Positions 63,378 through 64,000 of a stretch of DNA of 64,000 nucleotides are shown here, piece by piece; position 1 is the first letter of the stretch; the number at the start of each line of letters is the position of its first letter. This stretch comes from Aplysia californica. Taxonomy: Eukaryota > Mollusca > Gastropoda > Aplysiida > Aplysiidae. A program made the translations under genes and the position numbers. The DNA lies in the NCBI RefSeq assembly GCF_000002075.1, contig NW_004797300.1, positions 1,621,005 to 1,685,004 on the forward strand, in the 5' to 3' direction. The notes below the pieces were generated by a model. That model saw nothing but the letters and a program-made list of their open reading frames with translations. It was not told the DNA's origin and made no database searches.

Positions 63378-63472
63378 CTGAGAACACAATGACATTTTAA
63401 AAAAAATAGAACATTCAAAAAATATATTAGAATAAAATCATTTATAGTATTAAAAAATTATTTTTTTAAAAA

Positions 63473-63600
63473 GAGAAGCACATTGACATGATAACATTCA
63501 TTTAGTGTTATGGAAAAAGAAAGATGTAAAGACAAAAACAGTTTTAGGACATACTAGTAGGACCTCCAAGCACCATGGAATGGAGTGAAATACCAAAATA
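63473..63600 (+). repeat. dispersed repeat D, copy 4
   Basis: gagaagcacattgacatgat then ttcatttagtgttatggaaa and tactagtaggacctccaagc. Matches copies 2 and 3. Confidence 0.5.
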
Positions 63601-63648
63601 AACCTAACAAGGGAATACTTAGTCATATATTCCTCCAAAAATGCTATT

Positions 63649-63790
63649 TGTGTGGTATCGCAGTGAAATCAGGTACTCGTCAAAATAATGAAATAGAAGA
63701 AACCGCTGTACAGATCTTACTAAAAAAATATTTAAAAAATTTTTAAAATTGAGGTATTTTTTTCCTCCAAAAATATACTTTTTTCAAGTG
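63649..63790 (-). mobile_element. MITE-like element C, copy 6 (end fragment)
   Basis: tgtgtggtatcgcagtgaaa then tcaggtactcgtcaaaataa is the right end of element C, inverted. The interior soon diverges. Confidence 0.65.
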
Positions 63791-64000
63791 TTCAGTATCT
63801 CACAGAAAACCTTTGGAAATAAAACCGTCCCTTCAGTTACAACATCTGGTGAGCTGCAATTTGTATCAAAACAACCTCTGTCACAGTCCCGTAAATCCTA
63901 CGGGCTATAGGCACAGCGCTAAACGGTTCAGGCCCATAAATTCTACAGGTGCGGCAGCGAAGAGGTTAGAAAACTGAAGTGACGTGAACTCCCCATGTCC

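Overview
The window is eukaryotic genomic DNA, almost certainly from an invertebrate and most likely a lophotrochozoan such as a gastropod mollusc. The grounds are one gene cut into many short exons, introns of about 0.3-7 kb rich in simple repeats, tRNA-derived SINEs with (ATT)n tails, LINE tails and short inverted-repeat elements. The phylum is an inference; no rRNA or mitochondrial marker is present.

One gene fills the window, on the minus strand: a dynein heavy chain motor. Reading from high to low coordinate I place 58 coding exons (63377 down to 332, about 9.2 kb of coding sequence, about 3,060 residues). Reading phases agree across all 57 junctions, and every proposed intron is GT-AG. 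Both ends of the gene lie outside: the tail and first part of the linker lie beyond 64000, and the last part of the C-terminal domain, the stop codon and the poly(A) site lie below 1. Layout: linker 63377-57826; two small in-frame cassette exons at 57010-57054 and 55693-55725; AAA1 52849-48620; AAA1/2 linker and AAA2 47942-41262; AAA3 40884-36281; AAA4 35853-31472; stalk and microtubule-binding tip 30947-14395; AAA5, AAA6 and start of the C-terminal domain 13766-332.

The motor is not a standard axonemal or cytoplasmic heavy chain. AAA1 has GPPGVGKTE in place of the usual GPAGTGKTE, its Walker B is GCCDEAQ, and the GYAGR-type motif is lost. AAA2 and AAA3 keep P-loops. AAA4 has lost both Walker motifs. 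This pattern fits the divergent DNHD1 (dynein heavy chain domain-containing protein 1) lineage better than DNAH or DYNC heavy chains, but I could not run the alignment that would settle it.

No second gene, RNA gene or CRISPR was found. The rest of the window is intron. I recognise two tRNA-type SINE families, LINE 3' tails of two kinds, a roughly 430-bp inverted-repeat MITE-like family (six copies), a roughly 75-bp foldback element (three copies), a 'GACCACC' inverted-repeat family, two other dispersed families, many microsatellites and two assembly gaps. Several of these sit directly against splice sites: a LINE target-site duplication that copies a splice donor (12025-12035), a MITE edge 15 nt from an acceptor (51138), a trinucleotide tract starting at a donor (51000) and a minisatellite starting at a donor (3420). 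I found no clearly new biological system; the most useful leads are the unusual motor and these repeat/splice-site contacts.
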